Source: JBHBQE01 sp041776485 (GTDB lineage Bacteria > Bacillota > Clostridia > Lachnospirales > Lachnospiraceae). From it: a DNA stretch of 64,000 bases. Shown here one piece after another: positions 54,169 to 62,542 of the stretch (its first letter is position 1; the number at the start of each line of letters is the position of its first letter). The stretch lies in assembly GCA_041776485.1 (NCBI GenBank), contig JBHBQE010000018.1, positions 122,340 through 186,339 on the forward strand, read 5' to 3'. Both the position numbers and the translations under genes were made by a program. Under the pieces are notes generated by a model. That model made no database searches. It saw only the letters and a list, made by a program, of their open reading frames with translations, and was not told the DNA's origin.

Positions 54169-55119
54169 CTACCTATAATAATTTTCAAGGTATGAAATCT
54201 TGTCATATTCAAAGTGACGTGCCAGTGCCATCGTTCCGCACGAAATTTGTCTCTTTTCATCCTGAGTTAATTCATTTATTATTTGTGCATTGTAATCTTC
54301 CGTACTTCTTAAAACGGTTCCCCACGGTGCAATATCATCCTTAATTTCCTTGCCATTCCAGCTTGGATAAAGCATAGAATCCTCAAAGGGAATCCCAATA
54401 AATTCAGCAACTTCACGCATGAACTTATTTTTATCTGAAACCTCATCCTCATACCTAACTATCTTTACATTTTTGGGATACATCTTGGCATACATTTCGA
54501 CAGTTGAGTGATACAAATTCCAGCTTATTAGGTACTTACTTAATGGCTGAGGAAAAGGACGTCTTTTTGTATCACGATATGCAGAAAATGGATTCCTGAT
54601 AACGTGTATAATCTTTATATCAGGAAAATCCTTAATCATCCTATCTGAATCAATTCCAATGGCAGGAGAATATCCAACATAGAACATATCATCCTTAGGT
54701 TCAGTATAATAATTTTCCCAGGCATCGAAAGTAGATTTAAAAAATGCCTCTACTGCATCTTTTCGTCTATACTCTCCTTTATCTCCTATGTACTTACAAA
54801 ATAAGTTCTTTCTGTTTTTTTCATCCATGATAAGATCTGCATCTCTAAATTTTGAACCATTTCTCTTACGAAGAAAAGTCTTCATCTCTTCGTCCATAAA
54901 ATTCTCATAAAGTTCCTCTGCTGATAATCCCTCAGGAAATTCTGGATATCTATATTGCACCCTTTCAATTGATTCTAAAAAGTCTTTATGATCCCTATTC
55001 CCGAGTTGCGACTCAAACGGATACACCAACAATGAACTGTGTCCATCAAAATGTCTATGCGTTACGTTGCCACCATGCTCAAAGCCTGCTGAAATCATCA
55101 CAAAATTAAATTTACTCAT
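54169..55119 (-). CDS. Sulfotransferase-family protein
   Basis: A 316-residue protein with the PAPS-binding 3'-phosphate motif IIHVIRNPFSAYRDTKRR (near residue 185) and a terminal RYEDEVSDKNKFMREVAEFIG helix typical of sulfotransferases. The usual 5'-phosphosulfate loop PRSGTT/HSGTT is altered to GFEHGGNVTHR near residue 13, with DGHSSLLVYPFESQLG following. The related cluster in other bacteria keeps HSGTT-type loops, so donor binding is a question. It lies next to the rfbG gene (84-base gap) and has an AGGAGG site. It may sulfate the polysaccharide or a precursor. Confidence 0.7.
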   Translation of the reverse strand: MSKFNFVMISAGFEHGGNVTHRHFDGHSSLLVYPFESQLGNRDHKDFLESIERVQYRYPEFPEGLSAEELYENFMDEEMKTFLRKRNGSKFRDADLIMDEKNRKNLFCKYIGDKGEYRRKDAVEAFFKSTFDAWENYYTEPKDDMFYVGYSPAIGIDSDRMIKDFPDIKIIHVIRNPFSAYRDTKRRPFPQPLSKYLISWNLYHSTVEMYAKMYPKNVKIVRYEDEVSDKNKFMREVAEFIGIPFEDSMLYPSWNGKEIKDDIAPWGTVLRSTEDYNAQIINELTQDEKRQISCGTMALARHFEYDKISYLENYYR

Positions 55120-55203
55120 TATAATTTTACCTCCTAAAAATTTTGAAACTTATTTATTGAAATATTAAGTATGTTATCTGCCCTCTAGCTTAAATGATTC
55201 AGA

Positions 55204-56265
55204 TCACTTCTCTACCTCCAAAAACTCTCTTATTTGCATATCCATAATCGGACGAACGTTTTCACCTTTCATCCAAACTTTACTCCATTCTACAACCTTA
55301 CCAACTGCAGTATCTAAATCCCAGTGTGGTTTCCAACCATACACAGACTTTAGCTTTGAACAATCCAGCTTTAAATACGTAGACTCATGAGGACCTTCAT
55401 CATCTTGGGTCACCCACTTCAATCCACCCCCCCAATGTTTCACAAACAAATCGACTAACATTCCTGTTTGGACACAGTCTCTATCATCAGGACCTATATT
55501 ATAACAAGACTGATATGTGGGATCCTCATACTGCTTTGCTGCTATCATTAAATAAGCATATACAGATTCTAAAACATGCTGATAGGGTCTAATTGAAAAA
55601 GGATTACGAACTACAATATCTTCACCCTTTACTACGGCTCTAATACAGTCCGGAATTATGCGATTATTTGCAAAATCGCCTCCGCCTATAACATTACCGG
55701 CACGTGCTGTAGATACAGCCAATTGTTTGCAAGCAAAAAAGCTGTTTTTATAGCTATGTGTAACAAGCTCTGAACATGATTTAGAGTTGGAGTACGGGTC
55801 GAAGCCATTCAATGGCTCATTTTCTCGATATCCCCACGCCCACTCATTATTCTCGTACACTTTATCCGTAGTCACATTAAGAAATGAGCGAACTGATGGA
55901 GTCTGCCTAACAGCTTCGCATACATTCACAGTTCCCATGACATTTGTTTCATACGTTCCAACCGGATCTTTGTAACCTTCTCGTACTATCGGCTGAGCTG
56001 CCATATGAATTATAATTTCAGGTGCATATTCCTGAAATACCTGCAATAAAAGCTTCAGATTACATATATCACCCTTTATATGAACAATATGATCTTTAAC
56101 ACCACAAAGATCAAATAAACGGGTTTCCTGTTTGCGACAGGTTGAATATCCTATTACCTCTGCGCCTGTATTAACAAGCATGGTAGAAAGCCAGCTACCC
56201 TTAAATCCGGTATGACCAGTTAGCATAACTCTCTTTCCTTTATAAAAATCTATATCAAAATTCAT
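55204..56265 (-). CDS. rfbG: CDP-glucose 4,6-dehydratase
   Basis: A 353-residue SDR that makes CDP-4-keto-6-deoxyglucose from CDP-glucose. The LTGHTGFKGSWLSTM loop (the GFKGSW variant is diagnostic for RfbG), NVTTDKVYENNEWAWGYRENE with the substrate-binding part, and the YSNSKSCSELVTHSY active-site helix agree. It sits nine bases from the rfbF gene, which makes its substrate. No RfbH 3-dehydrase follows, so the sugar keeps its 3-OH unless it is encoded elsewhere. Confidence 0.95.
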   Translation of the reverse strand: MNFDIDFYKGKRVMLTGHTGFKGSWLSTMLVNTGAEVIGYSTCRKQETRLFDLCGVKDHIVHIKGDICNLKLLLQVFQEYAPEIIIHMAAQPIVREGYKDPVGTYETNVMGTVNVCEAVRQTPSVRSFLNVTTDKVYENNEWAWGYRENEPLNGFDPYSNSKSCSELVTHSYKNSFFACKQLAVSTARAGNVIGGGDFANNRIIPDCIRAVVKGEDIVVRNPFSIRPYQHVLESVYAYLMIAAKQYEDPTYQSCYNIGPDDRDCVQTGMLVDLFVKHWGGGLKWVTQDDEGPHESTYLKLDCSKLKSVYGWKPHWDLDTAVGKVVEWSKVWMKGENVRPIMDMQIREFLEVEK

Positions 56266-56274
56266 ATCCTATCC

Positions 56275-57057
56275 TTAATCCGCCCATTTTTTCCAAGGAG
56301 CTTTATCATTCTCAATAAGCTTCTCCAGCATATTCTTTTCGCGAACATTATCCATACACTGCCAAAACCCTCTATGTATGTATGACATCAACTGCCCGTC
56401 ATCAGCCAATCTTTCGAGGGGTTCTCTCTCAAATACCGTTTGATCTCCTTCTATATATTCAAAAATGTCAGGATTTAAAACCATAAATCCTGCATTAATT
56501 GGGATACCATCTGATATCTTTTTTTCACGAAAAGACTTTACTGCATTATCTCCGCCAATATCCATCACGCCTTTAGATTGGTCCTGCATAACTGCAGTGA
56601 GAGTTGCAATTTTCCCGTGTTCTTTATGGAAATTAATCAACCTATTTATGTCCACATCACAGACCCCATCTCCATAGGTCATTAAAAACATTTCATTCCC
56701 AATATATTTTTGAATACGCTTGATACGGCCACCAGTCATAGTATTGATTCCCGTGTCAACTACTGTCACTTTCCACGGTTCTGCCCGGCATTCCTGAATA
56801 ATCCGCTCATCATCCTTATTCCTAAAATCAAATGTCACATCGCTACTATTCAGAAAATAGTTGGCAAACCACTCCTTTATCGCTTGTTGTTTATATCCGG
56901 CGCATATAATAAATTCATGATGTCCATAATAAGCATAGCTTTTCATTATATGCCATAAAATAGGCAATCCACCTATCTCCACAAGCGGTTTTGGCTTAAA
57001 TGCGGATTCCTCAGATATTCTTGTCCCAAATCCGCCTGCCAGTAACACAACTTTCAT
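56275..57057 (-). CDS. rfbF: Glucose-1-phosphate cytidylyltransferase
   Basis: A 260-residue nucleotidyltransferase making CDP-glucose from CTP and glucose-1-phosphate. The LLAGGFGTRISEESAFKPKPLVEIGG signature loop, the LMTYGDGVCDVDINRL metal-binding region, and the INAGFMVLNPDIFEYI strand match RfbF. It is the first gene of the CDP-sugar group and is separated from the GtrII-like gene by 44 bases. Confidence 0.96.
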   Translation of the reverse strand: MKVVLLAGGFGTRISEESAFKPKPLVEIGGLPILWHIMKSYAYYGHHEFIICAGYKQQAIKEWFANYFLNSSDVTFDFRNKDDERIIQECRAEPWKVTVVDTGINTMTGGRIKRIQKYIGNEMFLMTYGDGVCDVDINRLINFHKEHGKIATLTAVMQDQSKGVMDIGGDNAVKSFREKKISDGIPINAGFMVLNPDIFEYIEGDQTVFEREPLERLADDGQLMSYIHRGFWQCMDNVREKNMLEKLIENDKAPWKKWAD

Positions 57058-57101
57058 AATCTACTTTCCTCAAACTTTAATTTTACATTATGCTGCATAT
57101 A

Positions 57102-58712
57102 CTATAATCCAACAACAACATACTCTCCCATATCTACAATTTCTAAAGTATGCAATTTGCCAGATTCAACCAACTCCGTTACTTCTGGATAATCTTCAGG
57201 AATATAGGATATTACATCTATTTCATAACCGCAGTATGAAAAAAACAGTTCCATTGCGGTATCCTCAAGACTTGCCCCCCTCAATAACACACTATACAAA
57301 TTAGTGTCAAAATACTTCATATCAATAACAGAATCTCCACGCATACTGTGATATAGTTTTCCATTTAATGTATTTACATCAATAATAACCTCTTTATGTA
57401 GCGATTCCGAATATATATCATACAATCCATATATATCAGACTGGCGAGGTATGAGCATTACAGGCTTACCATAGTATTTAGATGTAAGATTATAACCTAT
57501 TTGTCGAACCAAATCTTCATCATTGTGTGCAATCTGATAATCAATCCAATTAACATTCATTAAAAATGAGGATTGTATTAAACAGATTAAAATCATAAAT
57601 ACACCTATAGCTTTTTGTAAAAATTTACTATAAGCCTCACTTCTTTCCAATCCCAAAAAGAATACAAACGCTGTGAAAACAGTTACATTTTGAGCTACTC
57701 TATATGGCAGATAAAAACATTGGTACATAGGCAAGAGAAATATTGAAAAAAACAAAAAAATACCACTTAGCAATACCATTATTTTTCGCTCAAAAATTGA
57801 CTTTATTAATACCGTTACTAAAATAATAACTGCAAAAACAAAAATGGTAATCGGAACATAAATTAATGCACGAAGAAAATATCTGTCAAAATTGCTGTCT
57901 ATAAGATTGTAAAAGACATCTACTTCACCCCAATGTGATCTTGTATCCCCACACTTGATATAAGGCGTTCCGGTTATCACTGAAATAAAATATCCTATCA
58001 AAACACCTATAGCCGAGCCGATAATAAGAGGAACTCCTAATAATATTCCAACAGAAAAATATTCTGCGGCACTAATTTTTCTCTTGATATACAGATAAAA
58101 ACATATTGCAAATACCAGTGTTACATAGGTAAATAGCCCTGCTTCATAAGATGATGATATCCATATAAACGGAATCGATCCCAATAATAATTTTTTTATC
58201 AGATTTCCCTTAACAATGATTAAACCATATACTACAATACCACATAAAAGATAGTTGATACATACAATTAAATTGGCAACATTATATCCCCATATCTCAT
58301 TAATGAGTGGAAATACCGTAATAGTTGTTGCCATTATTGTATATTTCAACAACCCTTCTTTTGTGGTAAGGCAATAAAATACCGCTGTGATAACCAGAGC
58401 ACCCAGTATTAAGAATATTAATCCAAGATATTTGTTTGCAATGTCATTTCCTGCCAATCCCAGTGAACGTGCTAATAGCCACATCCCCCATCTGGCAACT
58501 TTCTGTGCACCATTATCGCCAAAATATATTTCGATACGAAAGTCCTCAAACTGTCTCTTAGTATTGGTAATAGATGGCAAATATGCCATTATGCTTAATG
58601 TTAAAAACGGAAAATAAAACAAGGGGTGTTTAACCACATCATTATAAAAAGTTTTAATACTTTTTCCATCAACATGTAATCCGGTAACTTTTTCCGAAAA
58701 AGCTGTAAGCAT
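57102..58712 (-). CDS. GtrII-like membrane glucosyltransferase
   Basis: A 536-residue multi-pass protein (about 11 helices) resembling the GtrII/Glucos_trans_II family, which adds side-branch sugars to surface polysaccharides outside the membrane using undecaprenyl-linked donors. The early ITNTKRQFEDFRIEIYFGDN loop and the periplasm-side KCGDTRSHWGEVDVFYN loop carry acidic residues suited to GT-C catalysis. A soluble C-terminal region (~430-536) follows. The GT2 gene at 49629 may supply its lipid donor. AAAGGAGA lies eight bases before the ATG; a likely promoter is at 58741-58769. Confidence 0.75.
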   Translation of the reverse strand: MLTAFSEKVTGLHVDGKSIKTFYNDVVKHPLFYFPFLTLSIMAYLPSITNTKRQFEDFRIEIYFGDNGAQKVARWGMWLLARSLGLAGNDIANKYLGLIFLILGALVITAVFYCLTTKEGLLKYTIMATTITVFPLINEIWGYNVANLIVCINYLLCGIVVYGLIIVKGNLIKKLLLGSIPFIWISSSYEAGLFTYVTLVFAICFYLYIKRKISAAEYFSVGILLGVPLIIGSAIGVLIGYFISVITGTPYIKCGDTRSHWGEVDVFYNLIDSNFDRYFLRALIYVPITIFVFAVIILVTVLIKSIFERKIMVLLSGIFLFFSIFLLPMYQCFYLPYRVAQNVTVFTAFVFFLGLERSEAYSKFLQKAIGVFMILICLIQSSFLMNVNWIDYQIAHNDEDLVRQIGYNLTSKYYGKPVMLIPRQSDIYGLYDIYSESLHKEVIIDVNTLNGKLYHSMRGDSVIDMKYFDTNLYSVLLRGASLEDTAMELFFSYCGYEIDVISYIPEDYPEVTELVESGKLHTLEIVDMGEYVVVGL

Positions 58713-59075
58713 AGCTGATTATCTCCTTTAATATAACTTAATTATACTACATACTTTACTATTTATAAATAATAGCCCCACATATATTAGCAAACTTACT
58801 ACGACTTATCTAAAACATCAAAATTTATAATATACTATGATGTATTCTTATCATAATTTCATAACTGTTTTATTTGCACTCTATCCTATACCTATATTCT
58901 ATATGTAGCTTCTGCCCTGATTATAATAATACACCCCTCTATATCTTACAAGCTTTATTATTTCCTCTATGCCATCGCTTCTCTCATAACATCTAAGCTT
59001 AATCATTCTAATAATTACTCTAATATATATTTTCTTCAGTTGTAATACAACGAAATAATTAGTCAAAGATATAAT
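58713..59075. other. 363-base A+T-rich gap after the polymerase gene
   Basis: No gene is convincing here. An open stretch of 55 codons (58899-59066, minus) continues in the same frame past the polymerase stop after three codons and a TTG. It is purine-rich and ends in TAG but has no ribosome site, so it may be chance or a decayed 3' end. Nothing else except the promoter at 58741-58769 is seen. Confidence 0.4.
58741..58769 (-). promoter_or_regulatory. Possible internal promoter within the polysaccharide locus
   Basis: On the minus strand a TTTATA (58764-58769) and a perfect TATAAT (58741-58746) are separated by 17 bases, just before the GtrII-like gene. It could give the rfbF-rfbG-transketolase part of the locus its own transcription start. 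Confidence 0.4.
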
Positions 59076-60656
59076 TTATATATTTCCAGAGCTATACGAA
59101 TTTTCAATATAACGATTTTCATGTTTGATACAAAGTATCGGACATAATATATATTTTACAAAGGACATATAAGAATATGGTATACCGCCAAAAATATCTT
59201 GCGGGAATGTACATATAGTATATACAATTATAAAATCCATAAAGGAATTATTATCTAATTTTTTTATATAAAATTTAATAAAATATTTCCCGCAAATAAA
59301 TACATACCCTGCCATTAATATAATACCCAACATCCCAAAGTCACACATTATCTCCAAGGGTATACAGTGTGCTTCAACACCGTATTTATGGGAAAAATAA
59401 AATATTCCGTTCCCGATAATCGGTGATTGAGTAAATTCAAAGAAAGCATTGCCATATAAGTACAGCCTCCCCCCTAACGAGGTATGATTTAAAAAATTAT
59501 AGTCACTATATATATCTAAATATTCCTTTGTAGAAATAATGCCTGCAGCATAATCCTTCTCCACAAGTTGACTTTTAGAAACATAGTCAATCAAAACATA
59601 CATACTATTATTAAGGTTGTCATACTTACTATGCAGTTTTTTAATTAATTGAATTTCATCATATACATGCTGCGCCCATTTAATTGAATTTTTGATATAA
59701 TCTAAATCCTTTTTCTCGTAAACAAATGATGTGGATGTATTTTTTTTAAGCCTTTTTAATATCTTTTCCCGGTCCACGACGGTTTCATTTTCTTTAGTGA
59801 CTATTTCTTCAGTATCATCCAGTTTACTTATGTCTATTTTAGGCTCTATTTCAGCTACAATTTCCTGACCATGTATTTCCCTGCCTAAATTCCTGCTATT
59901 ATGGCTATTAATGCCGGCATAATAAGCAGCAATAAAAGTAAAAATACATATGGCAATCAAGTATAAGTATTTTTTCGTTTTCCAAGCAATGCTTATAAGA
60001 GCCATAAAAATAACAAGGGCAAAAATTGATAATATTTCTCTTCTGCATTCTGTTCTGACAATACCGGCGATAAGAAGTGAAAAAATAATCCCTGTAACTA
60101 TTTTTTCGTGCAGGGTTAAATCCCTTTGCGAAATATTTATATATAGGATAATTAAAAAGTGGGTAAAAAGTGAAGATACAGATAAATAATCAATCCAGCC
60201 AAAATCTGTCGTGCAATTTGCAAAAAAGAAATTATAAACTAAATATATAAAAGCAATTGTCCCAACTACAATAGAGTATGCCCACACAATTTTATATAAC
60301 TTTGTAATATTAGAGGACAGGACAATGATTCCGCCAAAAAAAATAAAGCTAAGAATTAATTCTATGTATTCAGATTTTAGAAATAATACAATATCGTGAT
60401 TATAAAAAAACAAGAATTTAATAAAATACAAAAAATAGAAAAATAAAATTGAAGCTATTTCATATTTTATCTTTCTATATTCAGCACATAAGTAAAAAGA
60501 TAAGGAAGCGGCAAGCAGACTGCCATAAACAAATATTCTGCGAAGTGTGCTGTCCTGTTCTATGCCAATAAGCATAAAAACGACATTAAATATAATATTG
60601 CCGAATAAACACAGCGGCAATAGCCATAGGGCAATTTTACTTAAATTCTTTTGCAT
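59076..60656 (-). CDS. wzy: O-antigen-ligase/polymerase-like membrane protein (Wzy type)
   Basis: A 526-residue protein with about 12 membrane helices and a large external loop of about 150 residues (approximately 250-395, acidic and lysine-rich). The segment GRLYLYGNAFFEFTQSPIIG followed by NGIFYFSHKYGVEAHCIPLE is the Wzy/WaaL pattern (R, then PIIGNG, then HxxxLE). It probably joins repeat units outside the membrane. No chain-length regulator (Wzz/CpsC type) is encoded in the window. It is the first gene, in transcription order, of the polysaccharide locus. Confidence 0.78.
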   Translation of the reverse strand: MQKNLSKIALWLLPLCLFGNIIFNVVFMLIGIEQDSTLRRIFVYGSLLAASLSFYLCAEYRKIKYEIASILFFYFLYFIKFLFFYNHDIVLFLKSEYIELILSFIFFGGIIVLSSNITKLYKIVWAYSIVVGTIAFIYLVYNFFFANCTTDFGWIDYLSVSSLFTHFLIILYINISQRDLTLHEKIVTGIIFSLLIAGIVRTECRREILSIFALVIFMALISIAWKTKKYLYLIAICIFTFIAAYYAGINSHNSRNLGREIHGQEIVAEIEPKIDISKLDDTEEIVTKENETVVDREKILKRLKKNTSTSFVYEKKDLDYIKNSIKWAQHVYDEIQLIKKLHSKYDNLNNSMYVLIDYVSKSQLVEKDYAAGIISTKEYLDIYSDYNFLNHTSLGGRLYLYGNAFFEFTQSPIIGNGIFYFSHKYGVEAHCIPLEIMCDFGMLGIILMAGYVFICGKYFIKFYIKKLDNNSFMDFIIVYTICTFPQDIFGGIPYSYMSFVKYILCPILCIKHENRYIENSYSSGNI

Positions 60657-60828
60657 TTGAATAACTTTATATATACCATAAATTCATCAATATTAATGTA
60701 TGCTTTGAATACTAATCCCATACACTATCATACATCCTCTAAAAACACAATAATGTAATGTAACTTTGTCAGATGTTGCCTGTATATATCTTTGTGACGG
60801 TAAATAGCCTTATATAAAACAATATCTC

Positions 60829-61323
60829 TTAATAATCCCCAATCACTTTCCATTGATCATACAAATCATCTATAGAATATCCAGCATTGGCAGGACTTGT
60901 CGAGGGGAGTTGAATAGCTTTTAAACCCGTTTTCTTTTCCTGATATTTTTTATAATAACGATAAGATGTCCCTCCGTTGCAGAAAACCTGCTTAATACTT
61001 GCTTCTTTAAAAATAGGACTTAAATCTGCAGGAATTACGTTTTGGATACTGGAATCACTGGAGCCTATAATCTCACATTGATAGATAACATCATATACTG
61101 CAAGATTATGTTGTAAAAGGAAAGTTCTTCTTTCCTCAATATCCCTGCTCAGCTTCACCCCAAAGATTCGCTCAAGCAAAGGCCAAAAACGGTTCCGAAT
61201 ATGTCCATAAAAGAAACCGTATTCTCTGGTTTTTACAGAAGGAAAGGAGCCCAAAATCAAAATTTTTGAATCAAACTGAAAAAGAGGCTTAAGTGGATGG
61301 ATAATCATTTGATACTTTGTCAT
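60829..61323 (-). CDS. DNA-deoxyinosine glycosylase, uracil-DNA glycosylase superfamily
   Basis: About 164 residues from ATG 61323, which has AGGAGA nine bases before it; a reading from 61407 adds 28 residues with no ribosome site. The LILGSFPSVKTREYGFFYGH segment and RNRFWPLLERIFGV resemble hypoxanthine-DNA glycosylases of the UDG superfamily (family 6), and LPSTSPANAGY near the end matches the second motif. The enzyme removes deaminated adenine (hypoxanthine) from DNA. It belongs to no neighbouring pathway. Confidence 0.88.
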   Translation of the reverse strand: MTKYQMIIHPLKPLFQFDSKILILGSFPSVKTREYGFFYGHIRNRFWPLLERIFGVKLSRDIEERRTFLLQHNLAVYDVIYQCEIIGSSDSSIQNVIPADLSPIFKEASIKQVFCNGGTSYRYYKKYQEKKTGLKAIQLPSTSPANAGYSIDDLYDQWKVIGDY

Positions 61324-61470
61324 TTTATACTTTCTCCTAATTAAAAACAATATTTTATGCAATATCCATATGTTGATCAAATAAAGATTATTATATAATC
61401 CCGACAATTATATATTTAGCAAAATCTCAACTAAACTGTAAATATATTTACCACATAGCAAATATAATAT

Positions 61471-62187
61471 TCACATCCCATACACCAACTGTGTTATCCC
61501 ATGCAAAGCCGCCAAATGTGCCAGATAATATATGTAAAAAAAATACCCCAAACTCCTGCCCTTCTCTCCATTATAAAAATATAATAAAATTACTGCCAAC
61601 ATAGAGAAAATATGGACACCGCCACTTGAAGCAGAGATTATCAGCAATCCAAGCGAAAGAGCTATTAGCTTGTTTTTAGCCGTTTTTGCAAACCATACAA
61701 GCACCGGAGTAATGACACCGAAAAATCCATAGTCAATTATAAATCCGGATTCAAAAGGATTATTACATAAAAACCACATTGCACTAATTAACAGTAAAAT
61801 CCCCATTATAGCAAGCGCTTTGTTTCTAATGCTCTTTTGCATTTCATACATTGCATATTCTATTGCGTAGATTATAAGTATTGAAAACGAGAATGTGATT
61901 AGAATAGACTGGTATAAATCTCTCTCTCCAATATAGTAAATAATTGAACATAATAACCCTATCCCCGCCACAAGCCCTATATATTTTTTCTTGTTTTTGG
62001 TATGACTGCACCCCTCGGCAATCATATAGGCAAATATTGGATAGGCAATTCGTCCAATAATACGAAACAAAGTAATTTTGGGGAACATCAGATATCCCAT
62101 ATGGTCTATGGTCATAGAAACCAGAGCTATGATTTTAAGTTCTGTAGCGTTGAGAGACAGCCTTTTTTGTATCATACTATTTTGCAC
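61471..62187 (-). CDS. TraX-family membrane protein
   Basis: A protein of 234-238 residues with eight or so membrane helices. The start is either GTG 62187 or ATG 62175; neither has a strong ribosome site. The ALVSMTIDHMGYLMFP segment, FRIIGRIAYPIFAYMIAEGCSHTKNKKKY, and a later YGFFGVITP are characteristic of TraX proteins. TraX was first seen as a pilin acetyltransferase in F plasmids, but chromosomal homologues in Firmicutes have no known substrate. A good promoter lies upstream at 62248-62276. Confidence 0.9.
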   Translation of the reverse strand: MQNSMIQKRLSLNATELKIIALVSMTIDHMGYLMFPKITLFRIIGRIAYPIFAYMIAEGCSHTKNKKKYIGLVAGIGLLCSIIYYIGERDLYQSILITFSFSILIIYAIEYAMYEMQKSIRNKALAIMGILLLISAMWFLCNNPFESGFIIDYGFFGVITPVLVWFAKTAKNKLIALSLGLLIISASSGGVHIFSMLAVILLYFYNGEKGRSLGYFFYIYYLAHLAALHGITQLVYGM

Positions 62188-62225
62188 TGTACAGCCATTT
62201 TACAATATCAATCATCTAAGTTTCC

Positions 62226-62330
62226 TTAATAATCATAATTTCTATATTGTATAAAATCCAATAATAGCTCTTTCAAAACCTTTGCATGTCTATAATTTTT
62301 TTTCAGATAATAATCTCGTTTTATTAACAT
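62226..62330 (-). pseudogene. Short ORF resembling the start of an AAA ATPase (possible gene remnant)
   Basis: A 34-codon ORF with AAGG before its ATG. Its first residues, MLIKRDYYLKK, resemble the N-terminus of Firmicute AAA ATPases of the DUF4143 type (which begin with an IKR-x-x-YL pattern before ITGIRRCGKS). The remaining residues do not continue into the P-loop and the frame stops at TAA. It may be the truncated left end of a lost gene, or a chance likeness. It overlaps the putative TraX promoter. Confidence 0.3.
62248..62276 (-). promoter_or_regulatory. Probable promoter of the TraX-like gene
   Basis: On the minus strand TTGAAA (62271-62276) and TATACA (62248-62253) are separated by 17 bases, about 65 bases before the coding start. 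Confidence 0.5.
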
Positions 62331-62408
62331 ATAATTACCTTATATAAAAATATACGGGGATTTCTGCCTTTTTATTTCAAGTTGTTTTATCATTAATTTT
62401 TATAGCAA

Positions 62409-62540
62409 TCAATAAAACCCAGCATTATTAACTGCCGGATTCCTAGTTTTTATGATTTGATTTTTGACTACTTTAGAGGCTCTTGTTTTAAACACTGTAA
62501 AGAGTGTTAATTCCTCATCTGTTAATACTGTATCCGACAT
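62409..62540 (-). CDS. Small protein (43 aa) coupled to the lipoprotein gene
   Basis: A 43-codon ORF starting ATG at 62540, two bases after the TAG stop of the lipoprotein gene. GAGGAG in the last codons of the lipoprotein lies seven bases before its start, a placement usual for coupled genes. The product begins acidic (MSDTVLTDEEL), then basic (KTRASKVVKNQ), without membrane helices or Cys. No family recognised. Support is positional and by ribosome site. Confidence 0.5.
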   Translation of the reverse strand: MSDTVLTDEELTLFTVFKTRASKVVKNQIIKTRNPAVNNAGFY

Positions 62541-62542
62541 AA

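Larger units (their letters stand above)
62188..62542. other. 355-base gap between the TraX-like and lipoprotein genes
   Basis: The gap holds a 43-codon ORF (62409-62540), a possible ATPase remnant (62226-62330) and a promoter (62248-62276). Between 62331 and 62408 is only A+T-rich sequence with no visible stem-loop. Confidence 0.6.

Noticed and set aside
58899..59066. 55-codon open stretch in frame with, and just after, the polymerase stop
   Set aside because: No ribosome site, TTG start, no recognisable family; could be a lost 3' end but chance is not excluded.
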